A stretch of 64,000 nt of DNA from JAUUZQ01 sp964538375. GTDB lineage: Bacteria > Bacteroidota > Bacteroidia > Bacteroidales > GCA-2748055. Positions 26,236-35,414 of this stretch are shown here, in pieces. The notes under the pieces are model-generated. The model saw only the letters and a list, made by a program, of their open reading frames with translations. It ran no database searches and was not told the origin of the DNA. Where the stretch lies: contig CAZIFQ010000014.1 in NCBI GenBank assembly GCA_964538375.1, positions 16,466-80,465 on the forward strand, in the 5' to 3' direction. How positions within the stretch are numbered: the stretch's first letter is position 1; every line of letters begins with the position of its first letter. The translations under genes were made by a program, and so were the position numbers.

Positions 26236-28242
26236 ATGACTAAAATTATTGAGAATGATCCCTGGTTAAGGCCCTTTGAAACAGCGATTCAAAGGCGAAT
26301 GAAATTACTGGTTGCAAAAGAGAAGGAGTTAATAAGCGAGATGAAAGATCTTGCTTCATTTTCTACAGGTCATCTCTATTTCGGATTGCAAAGAAATAAA
26401 GATGGATGGACTATCCGTGAGTGGGCTCCCAATGCTACAGCTGTTCACCTGCTGGGAGATTTTAACGACTGGAGCTTCTCAGAAGATTATGCCCTGAAAC
26501 AAGATAATAGCGGAAATTGGGAACTTAAGCTTGCTCCTGGTAAAATCAAACACCTCGATCAATACAAACTACACTTTCACTGGAAAGAAGGAGAGGGTGA
26601 TCGCCTACCCGCCTGGGCCAAAAGAACATTGCAGAATGACGATACGAAAGCATTTAATGCGCAGGTTTGGGCTCCTGAAGAAAAGTATCAATGGAAGAAC
26701 AAAGTGCCGGATCTCAGTAGTATCGATCCGCTTATTTACGAGGCCCATGTTGGAATGGCCACTGAGGAATATAAAGTGGGCTCGTTTAACGAATTTCGGG
26801 AATTGGTGCTCCCTATTATAGCTGAGGAAGGATATAATACCATTCAATTGATGGCCATCCAGGAACATCCTTATTACGGATCATTTGGCTACCACGTTTC
26901 AAATCTCTTTGCGGTAAGTTCAAGATTTGGCACACCAGACGAACTCAAACAGCTCATCGATGAGGCACATGGACTGGGTATTGTTGTTATCATGGATATC
27001 GTACATTCCCACGCGGTAAAGAATGAACTAGAGGGCCTGGGAATGTATGCCGGCGATCCGGCACAATTCTTTCACCAGGGAGAGAGAAGAGAGCATGTAG
27101 CATGGGATTCCCTTTGCTACGATTACGGCAAAAATGAGGTAATTCACTTCTTACTCTCCAATGTAAACTTCTGGCTCACAGAGTATAATTTTGATGGTTT
27201 TCGCTTTGACGGTGTTACCAGCATGCTCTATTATGACCATGGACTTGAAAGAGATTTTTCGGGATATGAGATGTATTTTGACGGTGGACAGGATGAAGAC
27301 GCCATCACTTACCTTGGGCTATGCAATAAACTGATGCAGGAGCTTAAACCCGGGGCCATTTCCATTGCTGAAGACATGAGTGGATATCCCGGGCTTGCAA
27401 CACCGCTGGAATCAGGGGGTATTGGATTCGGCTACAGACTCGCAATGGGCATCCCCGATTACTGGATAAAAACTATCAAAGAAAAAGCGGACGAAGCATG
27501 GAATATGAGTGAATTATACCATGAATTAACCGCAAAAAGATCGGATGAGCAAACCATAGGATACGCTGAATCACACGACCAGGCCTTGGTGGGTGACAAG
27601 ACAATTATCTTTCGATTGATCGATAAGGAAATGTACTGGCATATGGACAAAGCTTCGAGCAACATCGTAGTTGAGAGAGGCATCGCACTTCATAAAATGA
27701 TCAGGTTAGCAACCATTGCCACTTCAGGTAATGGATACCTGAATTTCATGGGAAATGAATTCGGGCATCCTGAGTGGATTGATTTTCCAAGGGAAGGAAA
27801 TGATTGGTCCTACCAATACGCCAGGAGACAATGGTCGCTCATGCAAAATGTTGAACTGAGGTACCAATTCCTTGGAGAATTCGATAAGGCCATGATTCAA
27901 CTGGTAAAGTCCGGACAAATACTAAAAAATTCATGTCAACACATTAAGTCTGAAGATGTCGACCTGATTCTCGCTTTCAGCAGGGCTGAATATCTTTTCG
28001 TATTTAATTTCCACCCCACACAATCGTATACAGATTACGGCTTTGCTGTTGACCTTGGAAAATATAAATGTGTCCTTTCAACTGACGAATCTGAGTATGG
28101 AGGATATCATCGGATTGATAAAGAGATAGAGCATCGCACCATGATAGAAAGATCATTTGGATACAAGCAACGATTGAATCTTTATCTACCCTCCCGAACC
28201 GGGATTGTGCTGAAAAAAATGGAGATTCCAAAAGTTAGGTAA
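26236..28242 (+). CDS. glgB: 1,4-alpha-glucan branching enzyme, eukaryote-like GH13 subfamily 8 type
   Basis: 668 aa. A CBM48-like N-terminal domain (REWAPNATAVHLLGDFNDW) precedes the GH13 barrel. Its motifs are DIVHSHAVKN, GFRFDGVTSM (nucleophile Asp), AEDMSGYPG (acid Glu) and YAESHDQALVGDK. These match the branching enzymes of eukaryotes and some bacteria (GH13_8) better than the E. coli GlgB type. A TTG at 26209 would add nine residues, but ATG 26236 is the natural start (MTKIIENDPWLRPFE). It adds alpha-1,6 branches to glycogen and converges on the glycogen synthase-phosphorylase gene. Confidence 0.93.
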   Translation: MTKIIENDPWLRPFETAIQRRMKLLVAKEKELISEMKDLASFSTGHLYFGLQRNKDGWTIREWAPNATAVHLLGDFNDWSFSEDYALKQDNSGNWELKLAPGKIKHLDQYKLHFHWKEGEGDRLPAWAKRTLQNDDTKAFNAQVWAPEEKYQWKNKVPDLSSIDPLIYEAHVGMATEEYKVGSFNEFRELVLPIIAEEGYNTIQLMAIQEHPYYGSFGYHVSNLFAVSSRFGTPDELKQLIDEAHGLGIVVIMDIVHSHAVKNELEGLGMYAGDPAQFFHQGERREHVAWDSLCYDYGKNEVIHFLLSNVNFWLTEYNFDGFRFDGVTSMLYYDHGLERDFSGYEMYFDGGQDEDAITYLGLCNKLMQELKPGAISIAEDMSGYPGLATPLESGGIGFGYRLAMGIPDYWIKTIKEKADEAWNMSELYHELTAKRSDEQTIGYAESHDQALVGDKTIIFRLIDKEMYWHMDKASSNIVVERGIALHKMIRLATIATSGNGYLNFMGNEFGHPEWIDFPREGNDWSYQYARRQWSLMQNVELRYQFLGEFDKAMIQLVKSGQILKNSCQHIKSEDVDLILAFSRAEYLFVFNFHPTQSYTDYGFAVDLGKYKCVLSTDESEYGGYHRIDKEIEHRTMIERSFGYKQRLNLYLPSRTGIVLKKMEIPKVR

Positions 28243-28279
28243 AAGGTCGGAATTTTAATTTATCAGGATGTTGAATCAA

Positions 28280-28316
28280 AAAAAAGACGCGCCACATGAC
28301 GCGTCTCTGCAAATTA
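28280..28316. repeat. dispersed terminator-like palindrome, copy 2
   Basis: AGACGCG...CGCGTCT at 28285-28306, preceded by an A-run and followed by CTGCAAATT. It differs from the copy at 23534-23555 at only one core base (GCCACATGAC against GCCACATGGC). It lies between the converging glgB and GT3-GT35 genes. Confidence 0.8.
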
Positions 28317-31300
28317 AATCCACCTCACCAAGGGGAAATCCATTCTGTGAGGAAGATCTTTCATCTTCGGATAAATTCTAAAACCTATATCAAACTGTCC
28401 TGTTAATTCAACTTCATATTCAAATGCGTATTCAGCTATTGAATCCTTGTAGCCGACACACTCAAAGTCCTTGGTTTCAAGAATCCTTGGATGTTCAATG
28501 TTTGGTGCAGCATCAATGATAACTATCTCTAAGCCAATATCATTCGCTGATAGTCCATTAAGATTCAACTTAATCCTACCTGAATATGTTTGACCTACTT
28601 TATATTCACTGGCAGAATCTGAAATGTCATATTTAACAACTTCAATATTGTTCCACTGATCAAGGATCTGCTTTTTATAATAAGAAAGCTCTCTTGATAA
28701 TTTGTAATCATCTTCACGTAAACGCAAAGTCCCTTGATACAATTTCGAGTAGAACCGGTCAATATAATCCCTTAACATCCTGTTCATGGTAAATTCAGGG
28801 GCCACTTCCGAGATGGAGTTTTTAATTAAACCAACCCATTCACCAGGTACATTATCTGAATCCCTTTTATAGAATTTTGGTGTAATCTCATTCTCAAGCA
28901 GCGAATAAATTCTTTCTGCGTCTAACTCATCCTGAAGATCCTGATTGTCGAAAGACTTCTCAATTGGTAATGCCCATCCTGCATTCTCCTTATATCCCTC
29001 TGCCCACCATCCGTCAAGCACACTGAAATGCAATCCTCCATTCATCACGGCTTTCTCTCCACTAGTACCTGATGCTTCAAGTGGACGCATTGGTGTATTT
29101 AACCAGATGTCTACACCATGAAGAAGGCGCTTGGCCAGGTGTATGTTGTAATTTTGCAGAAATATAATTTTACCTGCAAATTCTGGTTTTTTTGAAATAT
29201 TCACAATCATCTTGATCAAATCCTGACCTGGAAAATCATTTGGATGCGCTTTCCCTGCAAAAACAAATTGCACGGGTCTCTCCTTGTTATTTACAATTCT
29301 TGACAATCGATCAAGATCACTGAACAGTAAATGTGCTCTTTTATAAGTTGCAAACCTTCTTGCAAAGCCAATAGTCAAAGCATCTTTGTTAAGTGCCTTG
29401 GAAATCTCTATTATCTGATGCGGATTATCCATGATACGTGCCGAGGCGTTGGATAATCTGTCTTTAATATAGTCAATCAGCTTCTTGCGCTCAGCGGAGC
29501 GGATATCCCAGATAGTTTTATCCGGTATCTCCCTGATCTTTTCCCATTTCGTACGATCTTCTTGTTTTTCGAGAAAATCGGATCCAAATTCTTTCAGATA
29601 TAAATTCCGCCACGAACTTGCCAACCAGGTGGGCAAGTGAACTCCATTGGTTACATATCCAATATGCAACTCATCTATCAAATACCCTTTCCACATATCA
29701 GCAAACATCTCCCTGCTTACCTGTCCGTGTAGCTTACTCACTCCGTTTACCTCCTGCGACAGATTCACTGCCAGGCAACTCATTGAAAACTTTTCATTAA
29801 CCTGGTTCGGATGCATCCGTCCAAGATTCATTAATTGATTCCACTCGATATTTATTCTTTCAGGATAGTGGCCAATATAAGTTCTCATAATATTTTCATC
29901 GAAACTATCATGACCTGCAGGCACCGGTGTGTGCGTAGTAAAGAGACTAGATGCCCTTACAATTTCTGTTGCTTCAGGGAATGTTCTGTTCTGATCCTGG
30001 ATATATTCTCTCAATCTTTCTAAACCGGTGAATGCTGCATGTCCCTCGTTACAATGGTACAGGTCAGTATCCAAACCAACCGCACGCAATGCTCTTATAC
30101 CCCCAATACCGAGCAATAATTCCTGCTTAAACCTGTTTTCATGATCTCCACCATATAACTTGTGTGTTACCGGTCTGTCATAATTTTTATTGGCTTCATA
30201 ATCTGCATCCAAAAGGTAAAGAGGTATTCTTCCTACCTGAGCCACCCAAATTCGTGCATGCAACGTTCTCCCAGGCAGAAGAACCTGTACAGTTTTCCAA
30301 TTTCCCGCCTCATCTCTAACAGGAGAAATAGGTAATCTTGAAAAATCCTGTGCATCAATATGTGCAACCTGGTCACCACCTGCAGAAATTACCTGGTGGA
30401 AATATCCGTACCTGTAGAGTAAACCAATACCAACTATGTTATAGTTGAAATCACTCGCCTCTTTGAGGTAGTCACCAGCAAGAAGACCTAGTCCTCCGGA
30501 ATATATTTTCAATGAATTGTGTAATCCATATTCCATACTGAAATAGGAAACTGATGGTTGATTCTCAGGAGGAGTTGCTTCCATATACTTTTTGAAAGCT
30601 GTATAAACGCTGTTAAGCTTATTAAGAAAAACATTATTTACTTGTAAATTCAGTAAAAGATCATAAGAAATTTTGTCTAATAGTACAATTGGATTCTGAT
30701 CCACCTCATGCCACAGACCAGGATCAATAGATTCAAACAAATCAATAGCATCCTGGTTCCACGACCACCATAGGTTTCGTGACAACTCATCAAGTGCTTT
30801 TAAACTTTCTGGAATATCTTGTTGTACGAGAACTCTTCTCCAAACCGGTTGCATATGAGCATGCACCCTTTCGGCATCAGGTAAATGTTCTACTCTCTCT
30901 TTTTTAACGATCGAAACTGCACTTTTTTCTGATCGCTTAAGTGCGATTGAATAGGCCTCCCAATAGCAACTTATAAGATTCTCCCAAAGGGCAATCCTAC
31001 TTATTTCATGTGCGTTCATCCGCGCTTCTGCATTCTGCTCAGGTGAAAATTCACATATTTTTAATATCGCCTTACTTACATTCTCAGCTACTTCTTTATC
31101 GTTAAAATCGTCTCTTGGAATAACTGTAATTCCATTCCCCGCTATTCCGGGCTTAGTGTTCACCCACCTTCCAAATCCTGTCAGAGTTGTAGTAACTGTT
31201 GGTATGCTGAAGGCCAGACTCTCAAGCGGCGTATAACCCCATGGTTCATAATAAGACGGGAAAACAGTAAGGTCGAAACCAATGAGGGCATCATAATAAG

Positions 31301-32606
31301 CCAGGTTCAAGATTCCATCATTGCCATTCAGATATGATGGCACAAAAATGATTTTCACCGGATCAGATGTATCATTTTTCAAACCGTTTTTTTGAATATG
31401 CTTGAGAATTGGGTCATGCTCATGATAGTGCAGGTAATGTGTCAGAAATTTATTTCCTTTTAATTCCCCTCCATTACCATTCAACAATTCTTTAAGGTCT
31501 TTTCTAGCTCCATAGTGATGAGCAGGAATCAATAAAAATGCTACTGCAGTTTTTTTGCATTTTTTGTTTTTATTCAACTCTCCCAAAGCATCCAGGAAGA
31601 TATCGATACCTTTGTTTTTGAATTCATACCTTCCACTGCTTGCCAATAGCATGGTATCATCATCCAATTCCTCTCCAATAACCAGTGAAGCAACTTTTAA
31701 CAATTTCTCCCTTGCTGCTTTTCTTTTTTGTTCAAAATTCTCTTTCGCAGGAATAAAGCTGTCATCAAATCCATTCGGAGTTACCAGATCTATCTCCTTG
31801 CCATGAAACTGGGCACATTCCATGGAAGTTAACTCACTTACTGTGGTGTAGGCATCGGCAACATGCGCCGATACTTTTTCAATAGATTGCTTTGCCACAA
31901 GGTTAAATTCAATGGCTTTTTCATCACCATCATAAGAAGACATCTTGCTATACAAAGGCAAATTATTGCCTGCAAGTGACCTTCCGATAACAGTAGCATG
32001 TGTGGTGAAAGTTGTTCCAACTTGTGGCTGATTTTCCTTAAGATATAACAATCCTCCCCCTGTCATCCATTCATGAAATTGGGCTACAATCTTTTTGTCT
32101 TCAATACCGTAATATTCGATATAACTTTCAATGGTCTTCCCGGTAGCATAGCCAAACAAAGTTGGTTCGATATAATCCCATTGACCTGGAAGAGAATCCA
32201 ACTTATATTTCTCCCAAAGTTCACTAAATATCTCATCCTTCTTTGGGAAAAATGGAGTAAAATCAACGATAATCGCAATAGGGCTACCTGATATGTTCCA
32301 TCTTCCAACCCTGACCATTATCCCTTCCCTTGCAGCATATTCGCGCCAATCGGAAAACAATGACAAATCTTCAATAAACTCAGGATGCTCTTCACTATCC
32401 CTCCAGACATCCGGTCCTATCACCATATAGTTATCGTTCAACACTTTTAAGACAGAAGGTGCCTTGGTTGATATCACCGTATGAATTCCACCTATTTTAT
32501 TACACACTTCCCAGCTAACTTCAAACAGATAGTCTGGAGTAACAACATTTTTGTTCATCCTAATTATAAAATTTTCCGTAAATAACTTTTTTCCTTTGTC
32601 CTCCAT
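28314..32606 (-). CDS. fusion of GT3 glycogen synthase and GT35 alpha-glucan phosphorylase
   Basis: 1430 aa. Residues about 20-560 read like animal/yeast-type glycogen synthase (GT3): YLFEVSWEVCNKIGGIHTVI, and PSYYEPWGYTPLESLAF with the two active-site acidic residues. From about 595 comes the DUF3417 part (LDELSRNLWWSWNQDAIDLF), then a GT35 phosphorylase domain with VSYFSMEYGLHNSLKIYSGG and EASGTSGEKAVMNGGLHFSV, whose Lys near residue 1186 should hold pyridoxal phosphate. The last 130 residues are a beta-rich C-terminal domain. One protein would therefore both extend and phosphorolyse the polymer. The frame is open throughout, with no frameshift. It follows the GH57 gene by about 47 bp. Confidence 0.92.
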   Translation of the reverse strand: MEDKGKKLFTENFIIRMNKNVVTPDYLFEVSWEVCNKIGGIHTVISTKAPSVLKVLNDNYMVIGPDVWRDSEEHPEFIEDLSLFSDWREYAAREGIMVRVGRWNISGSPIAIIVDFTPFFPKKDEIFSELWEKYKLDSLPGQWDYIEPTLFGYATGKTIESYIEYYGIEDKKIVAQFHEWMTGGGLLYLKENQPQVGTTFTTHATVIGRSLAGNNLPLYSKMSSYDGDEKAIEFNLVAKQSIEKVSAHVADAYTTVSELTSMECAQFHGKEIDLVTPNGFDDSFIPAKENFEQKRKAAREKLLKVASLVIGEELDDDTMLLASSGRYEFKNKGIDIFLDALGELNKNKKCKKTAVAFLLIPAHHYGARKDLKELLNGNGGELKGNKFLTHYLHYHEHDPILKHIQKNGLKNDTSDPVKIIFVPSYLNGNDGILNLAYYDALIGFDLTVFPSYYEPWGYTPLESLAFSIPTVTTTLTGFGRWVNTKPGIAGNGITVIPRDDFNDKEVAENVSKAILKICEFSPEQNAEARMNAHEISRIALWENLISCYWEAYSIALKRSEKSAVSIVKKERVEHLPDAERVHAHMQPVWRRVLVQQDIPESLKALDELSRNLWWSWNQDAIDLFESIDPGLWHEVDQNPIVLLDKISYDLLLNLQVNNVFLNKLNSVYTAFKKYMEATPPENQPSVSYFSMEYGLHNSLKIYSGGLGLLAGDYLKEASDFNYNIVGIGLLYRYGYFHQVISAGGDQVAHIDAQDFSRLPISPVRDEAGNWKTVQVLLPGRTLHARIWVAQVGRIPLYLLDADYEANKNYDRPVTHKLYGGDHENRFKQELLLGIGGIRALRAVGLDTDLYHCNEGHAAFTGLERLREYIQDQNRTFPEATEIVRASSLFTTHTPVPAGHDSFDENIMRTYIGHYPERINIEWNQLMNLGRMHPNQVNEKFSMSCLAVNLSQEVNGVSKLHGQVSREMFADMWKGYLIDELHIGYVTNGVHLPTWLASSWRNLYLKEFGSDFLEKQEDRTKWEKIREIPDKTIWDIRSAERKKLIDYIKDRLSNASARIMDNPHQIIEISKALNKDALTIGFARRFATYKRAHLLFSDLDRLSRIVNNKERPVQFVFAGKAHPNDFPGQDLIKMIVNISKKPEFAGKIIFLQNYNIHLAKRLLHGVDIWLNTPMRPLEASGTSGEKAVMNGGLHFSVLDGWWAEGYKENAGWALPIEKSFDNQDLQDELDAERIYSLLENEITPKFYKRDSDNVPGEWVGLIKNSISEVAPEFTMNRMLRDYIDRFYSKLYQGTLRLREDDYKLSRELSYYKKQILDQWNNIEVVKYDISDSASEYKVGQTYSGRIKLNLNGLSANDIGLEIVIIDAAPNIEHPRILETKDFECVGYKDSIAEYAFEYEVELTGQFDIGFRIYPKMKDLPHRMDFPLVRWI

Positions 32607-32653
32607 AGCTTCAGCGAAGGAGGATCCATTCTCTCTTTGTCAACAGATCTGCA

Positions 32654-34090
32654 TCAAGACTTTTTATTGCCTGTTTTGGATCCTGCAGTCTTCTTCGCAG
32701 TTTTTGCCGGGGCTTTTTTCGTAGCAGTTTTTGCCTGAGTCTTTTTAGATTTCGTTGGGAGCTTATCCACACTACTGGTAACAGCAGTTTTTGGTTTTGC
32801 AGAATACTTTATTCTTGTAATTTCCTTTTCAAATTTCAGAATCTGCTCTTCCTTTTCCTGGATAATCTTACTTAACCTTGCTACATCATTATCACTGTGG
32901 GAAGCAACTGCAGCATCAGCACGAATTTTGAAATCACTCAACACATTCATATAATTTATAAATGCCTCATAAGGTGTATTATATGGGTTGAAATATGAAT
33001 GCACTTCTCCATCGGAGAAGAATTTAGTTGACATATAATAGAAATGATCACTCACCTGGAGATATCTGAAATCCTGTTTTATTTCATCATTCTCACATTT
33101 TGAAACGTTATCTCTTAACTGGTATAGTTTATTGAATGCCTCTTGCTGCATCTCATTACCTAACCAGGCGGAAAGGTCTCTCTCCTCATCTGCCCAGGAG
33201 ATGGGATTTGGAACACTGGCAGCAGAGACAACCTGTAGCTTTTCAGCTACCTCGCTTGGAGTGCTAAAGGTAAAATTAGATTTCTCAAATACTGCAGCAG
33301 GAAAAGCTTCAAGAAAATCAAAAATACCGGTTTCCTTCCACTGGTGCTCTCCAAAGGTTTCATAATCCATGAAGAGGTTTATCGTCTCCTCATTGGCAGG
33401 GACCTCGTTCAACCATCCCACAAATTTTTCTGCAGTTAGCGGGTATCCTTCCCACCCTTGATCTGAAAAACGGAAAGCAATGTCATCACTTAGCTTAAAA
33501 TTCTTAAGAAGAAGCTTTAATCGAGGCTCAATTGCATTGCAGTATAGGAAATTAGGACTTTTCCATCCCAAAACGTGCTTGGCACCCTCTGTAAGCATAG
33601 CTTTAAATCCCATCTCATGAACCATTGCTCCGATCTCATCAGAATAGATCAACTCTGTATTTCTGAAAACAGTTGGCTCAAGACCAAACAGTTTCTCAAT
33701 CAATGCTTTGTGTTCACCAACTTGCTGAACAAACTCTTCCTTATCTTTGAGTGATGCCAGTGAATGAGCATAGGTTTCTGCTAAAAACTCAACCTTTCCG
33801 GTTGCAGCCAGTTCCTTAAAACTATCTATAACTTCAGGAGCATAAAGCTCAAACTGCTTTAATGCAATACCTGAAATTGAGTAGGATATCTTAAAATTTC
33901 CTTTGTGCTTTTTGATCAGATCCAACATCAATCTGTTTGCTGGCAAATAACTTTTTTCAGCAACCTTCTTAAGGATGCTCTCATTGGAGTAATCATCATA
34001 ATAGTAATGGTCATTACCAATATCAAAAAAACGATAGTTCCTGAACCTGAATGGCTGATGAACCTGGAAATACAAACAAATAGTTCTCAT
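32654..34090 (-). CDS. GH57 family alpha-amylase-like glycoside hydrolase
   Basis: 478 aa. GH57 motifs seen: YFQVHQPFRFRNY at the N-terminus, FRNTELIYSDEIGAM (nucleophile Glu) and LFMDYETFGEHQW (acid Asp). There is no signal peptide, so it acts on cytoplasmic glucan. The last 55 residues form a K/A/T-rich tail (AKTATKKAPAKTAKKTAG), similar in style to the tail of L21. It lies between the GT4 gene (16 bp) and the fusion gene, in the glycogen operon. Confidence 0.9.
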   Translation of the reverse strand: MRTICLYFQVHQPFRFRNYRFFDIGNDHYYYDDYSNESILKKVAEKSYLPANRLMLDLIKKHKGNFKISYSISGIALKQFELYAPEVIDSFKELAATGKVEFLAETYAHSLASLKDKEEFVQQVGEHKALIEKLFGLEPTVFRNTELIYSDEIGAMVHEMGFKAMLTEGAKHVLGWKSPNFLYCNAIEPRLKLLLKNFKLSDDIAFRFSDQGWEGYPLTAEKFVGWLNEVPANEETINLFMDYETFGEHQWKETGIFDFLEAFPAAVFEKSNFTFSTPSEVAEKLQVVSAASVPNPISWADEERDLSAWLGNEMQQEAFNKLYQLRDNVSKCENDEIKQDFRYLQVSDHFYYMSTKFFSDGEVHSYFNPYNTPYEAFINYMNVLSDFKIRADAAVASHSDNDVARLSKIIQEKEEQILKFEKEITRIKYSAKPKTAVTSSVDKLPTKSKKTQAKTATKKAPAKTAKKTAGSKTGNKKS

Positions 34091-34105
34091 TATACTATGT
34101 TCAAT

Positions 34106-35392
34106 TTATTTTACTGCTTCGTTATATAACTTATACACTTTCTGGGCCGAATTTTCCCATTTCATATTGTCAACTTCTTCTTTTCCGTGTTTTATAAACA
34201 TGGAAGAAAGTGCAGGATAATTCAAGTAACCGTATATGGCATCTGCCATTGCATCAACATCCCAATAATCTGTCTTTACAGCATATTTCAGGATCTCTGC
34301 CACACCAGACTGATTTGATATGATCACAGGTACATTCGATTGCATGGCTTCAAGTGGTGATATTCCAAATGGCTCCGAAACTGATGGCATCACATATACA
34401 TCACTTATTGACAACATTCTGAAAACATCATCTCCTTTCAAAAACCCTGTAAAATGAAAGCGGTCGGCAATACCAACTGCTGCTGTCCAGTTAATCATCT
34501 TCTCAAGCATCTCTCCACTACCGGCCATCACAAAGCGAACATTATCCATTTTTTTCAGCACCTTTTCGGCTGCCTGGATAAAATATTCTGGCCCCTTCTG
34601 TAAGGTAACACGCCCTAAAAAAGTCACAACCTTATCTGTTACTCCTCGCTTCAATGCCACCTTCTCCAGGTCAGCAATTGGCTCTACTGCATTGTATACA
34701 GTTTCCACCTTTGAAGGATCAATCCCATATTTTTCAATAATCGTATTGCGGGTCAGGTTACTCACTGCAATAATCTTGTCGGCAATCTCCATTCCTGTTT
34801 TCTCGATCTCAAAAACAGTTGGATTCACACTTCCTCCAGACCTGTCAAAATCGGTAGCATGCACATGAATAATGAGCGGTTTTCCGCTTACATTTTTTGC
34901 TGCAATGCCTGCAGGATAACATAACCAGTCGTGGGCATGTATCACATCATGCTTATGGTCTTCCGATATTTTTCCTGCTACCAATGCATAATTTGCAATC
35001 TCATCATACAGGTTTTTACCATATTTCCCGGTAAATTCCAGTTTACCGCCCATAGAGGTATGGATAAATTTCCTGTTGGTATTCTCTGCTTTATTTACAA
35101 GAGTTTCATATTCTTCTGAAGAAGTATAAGGTACAAGGTTAGAATTCACTTCGATATAGGAAATCTGTCGAAGCAATTTTGAAAATTGCATGTGACGCGT
35201 ATCGAGAGACACATCACCAGCCCCCATTACGCGCATTTTACTTTGGTCCTCATCGCCATATGCCTTGGGAACCACGAACAAAATATCCAGGTCGGGAATC
35301 GTCGACAAGCCACGAGTAAGCCCGTAACTTGCAGTACCTAATCCCCCTGAAATATGTGGCGGGAACTCCCACCCAAACATTAAAACTCTCAT
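34106..35392 (-). CDS. GT4 family glycosyltransferase of the glycogen cluster
   Basis: 428 aa. RVLMFGWEFPPHISGGLGTA is the donor/acceptor GT-B opening. FLGRVTLQKGPEYFIQAAEK and EPFGISPLEAMQSNVPVIIS mark the GT4 C-terminal domain with its E(x7)E motif. Bacteroidota often carry such a gene beside GH57 and debranching genes, where it is taken as a glycogen synthase-like enzyme. With the GT3 domain in the same operon, two glucan-chain forming enzymes may be present, or this one may prime or act on another glucan. Confidence 0.85.
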   Translation of the reverse strand: MRVLMFGWEFPPHISGGLGTASYGLTRGLSTIPDLDILFVVPKAYGDEDQSKMRVMGAGDVSLDTRHMQFSKLLRQISYIEVNSNLVPYTSSEEYETLVNKAENTNRKFIHTSMGGKLEFTGKYGKNLYDEIANYALVAGKISEDHKHDVIHAHDWLCYPAGIAAKNVSGKPLIIHVHATDFDRSGGSVNPTVFEIEKTGMEIADKIIAVSNLTRNTIIEKYGIDPSKVETVYNAVEPIADLEKVALKRGVTDKVVTFLGRVTLQKGPEYFIQAAEKVLKKMDNVRFVMAGSGEMLEKMINWTAAVGIADRFHFTGFLKGDDVFRMLSISDVYVMPSVSEPFGISPLEAMQSNVPVIISNQSGVAEILKYAVKTDYWDVDAMADAIYGYLNYPALSSMFIKHGKEEVDNMKWENSAQKVYKLYNEAVK

Positions 35393-35414
35393 ATAATACC
35401 AAAATATATATTCA

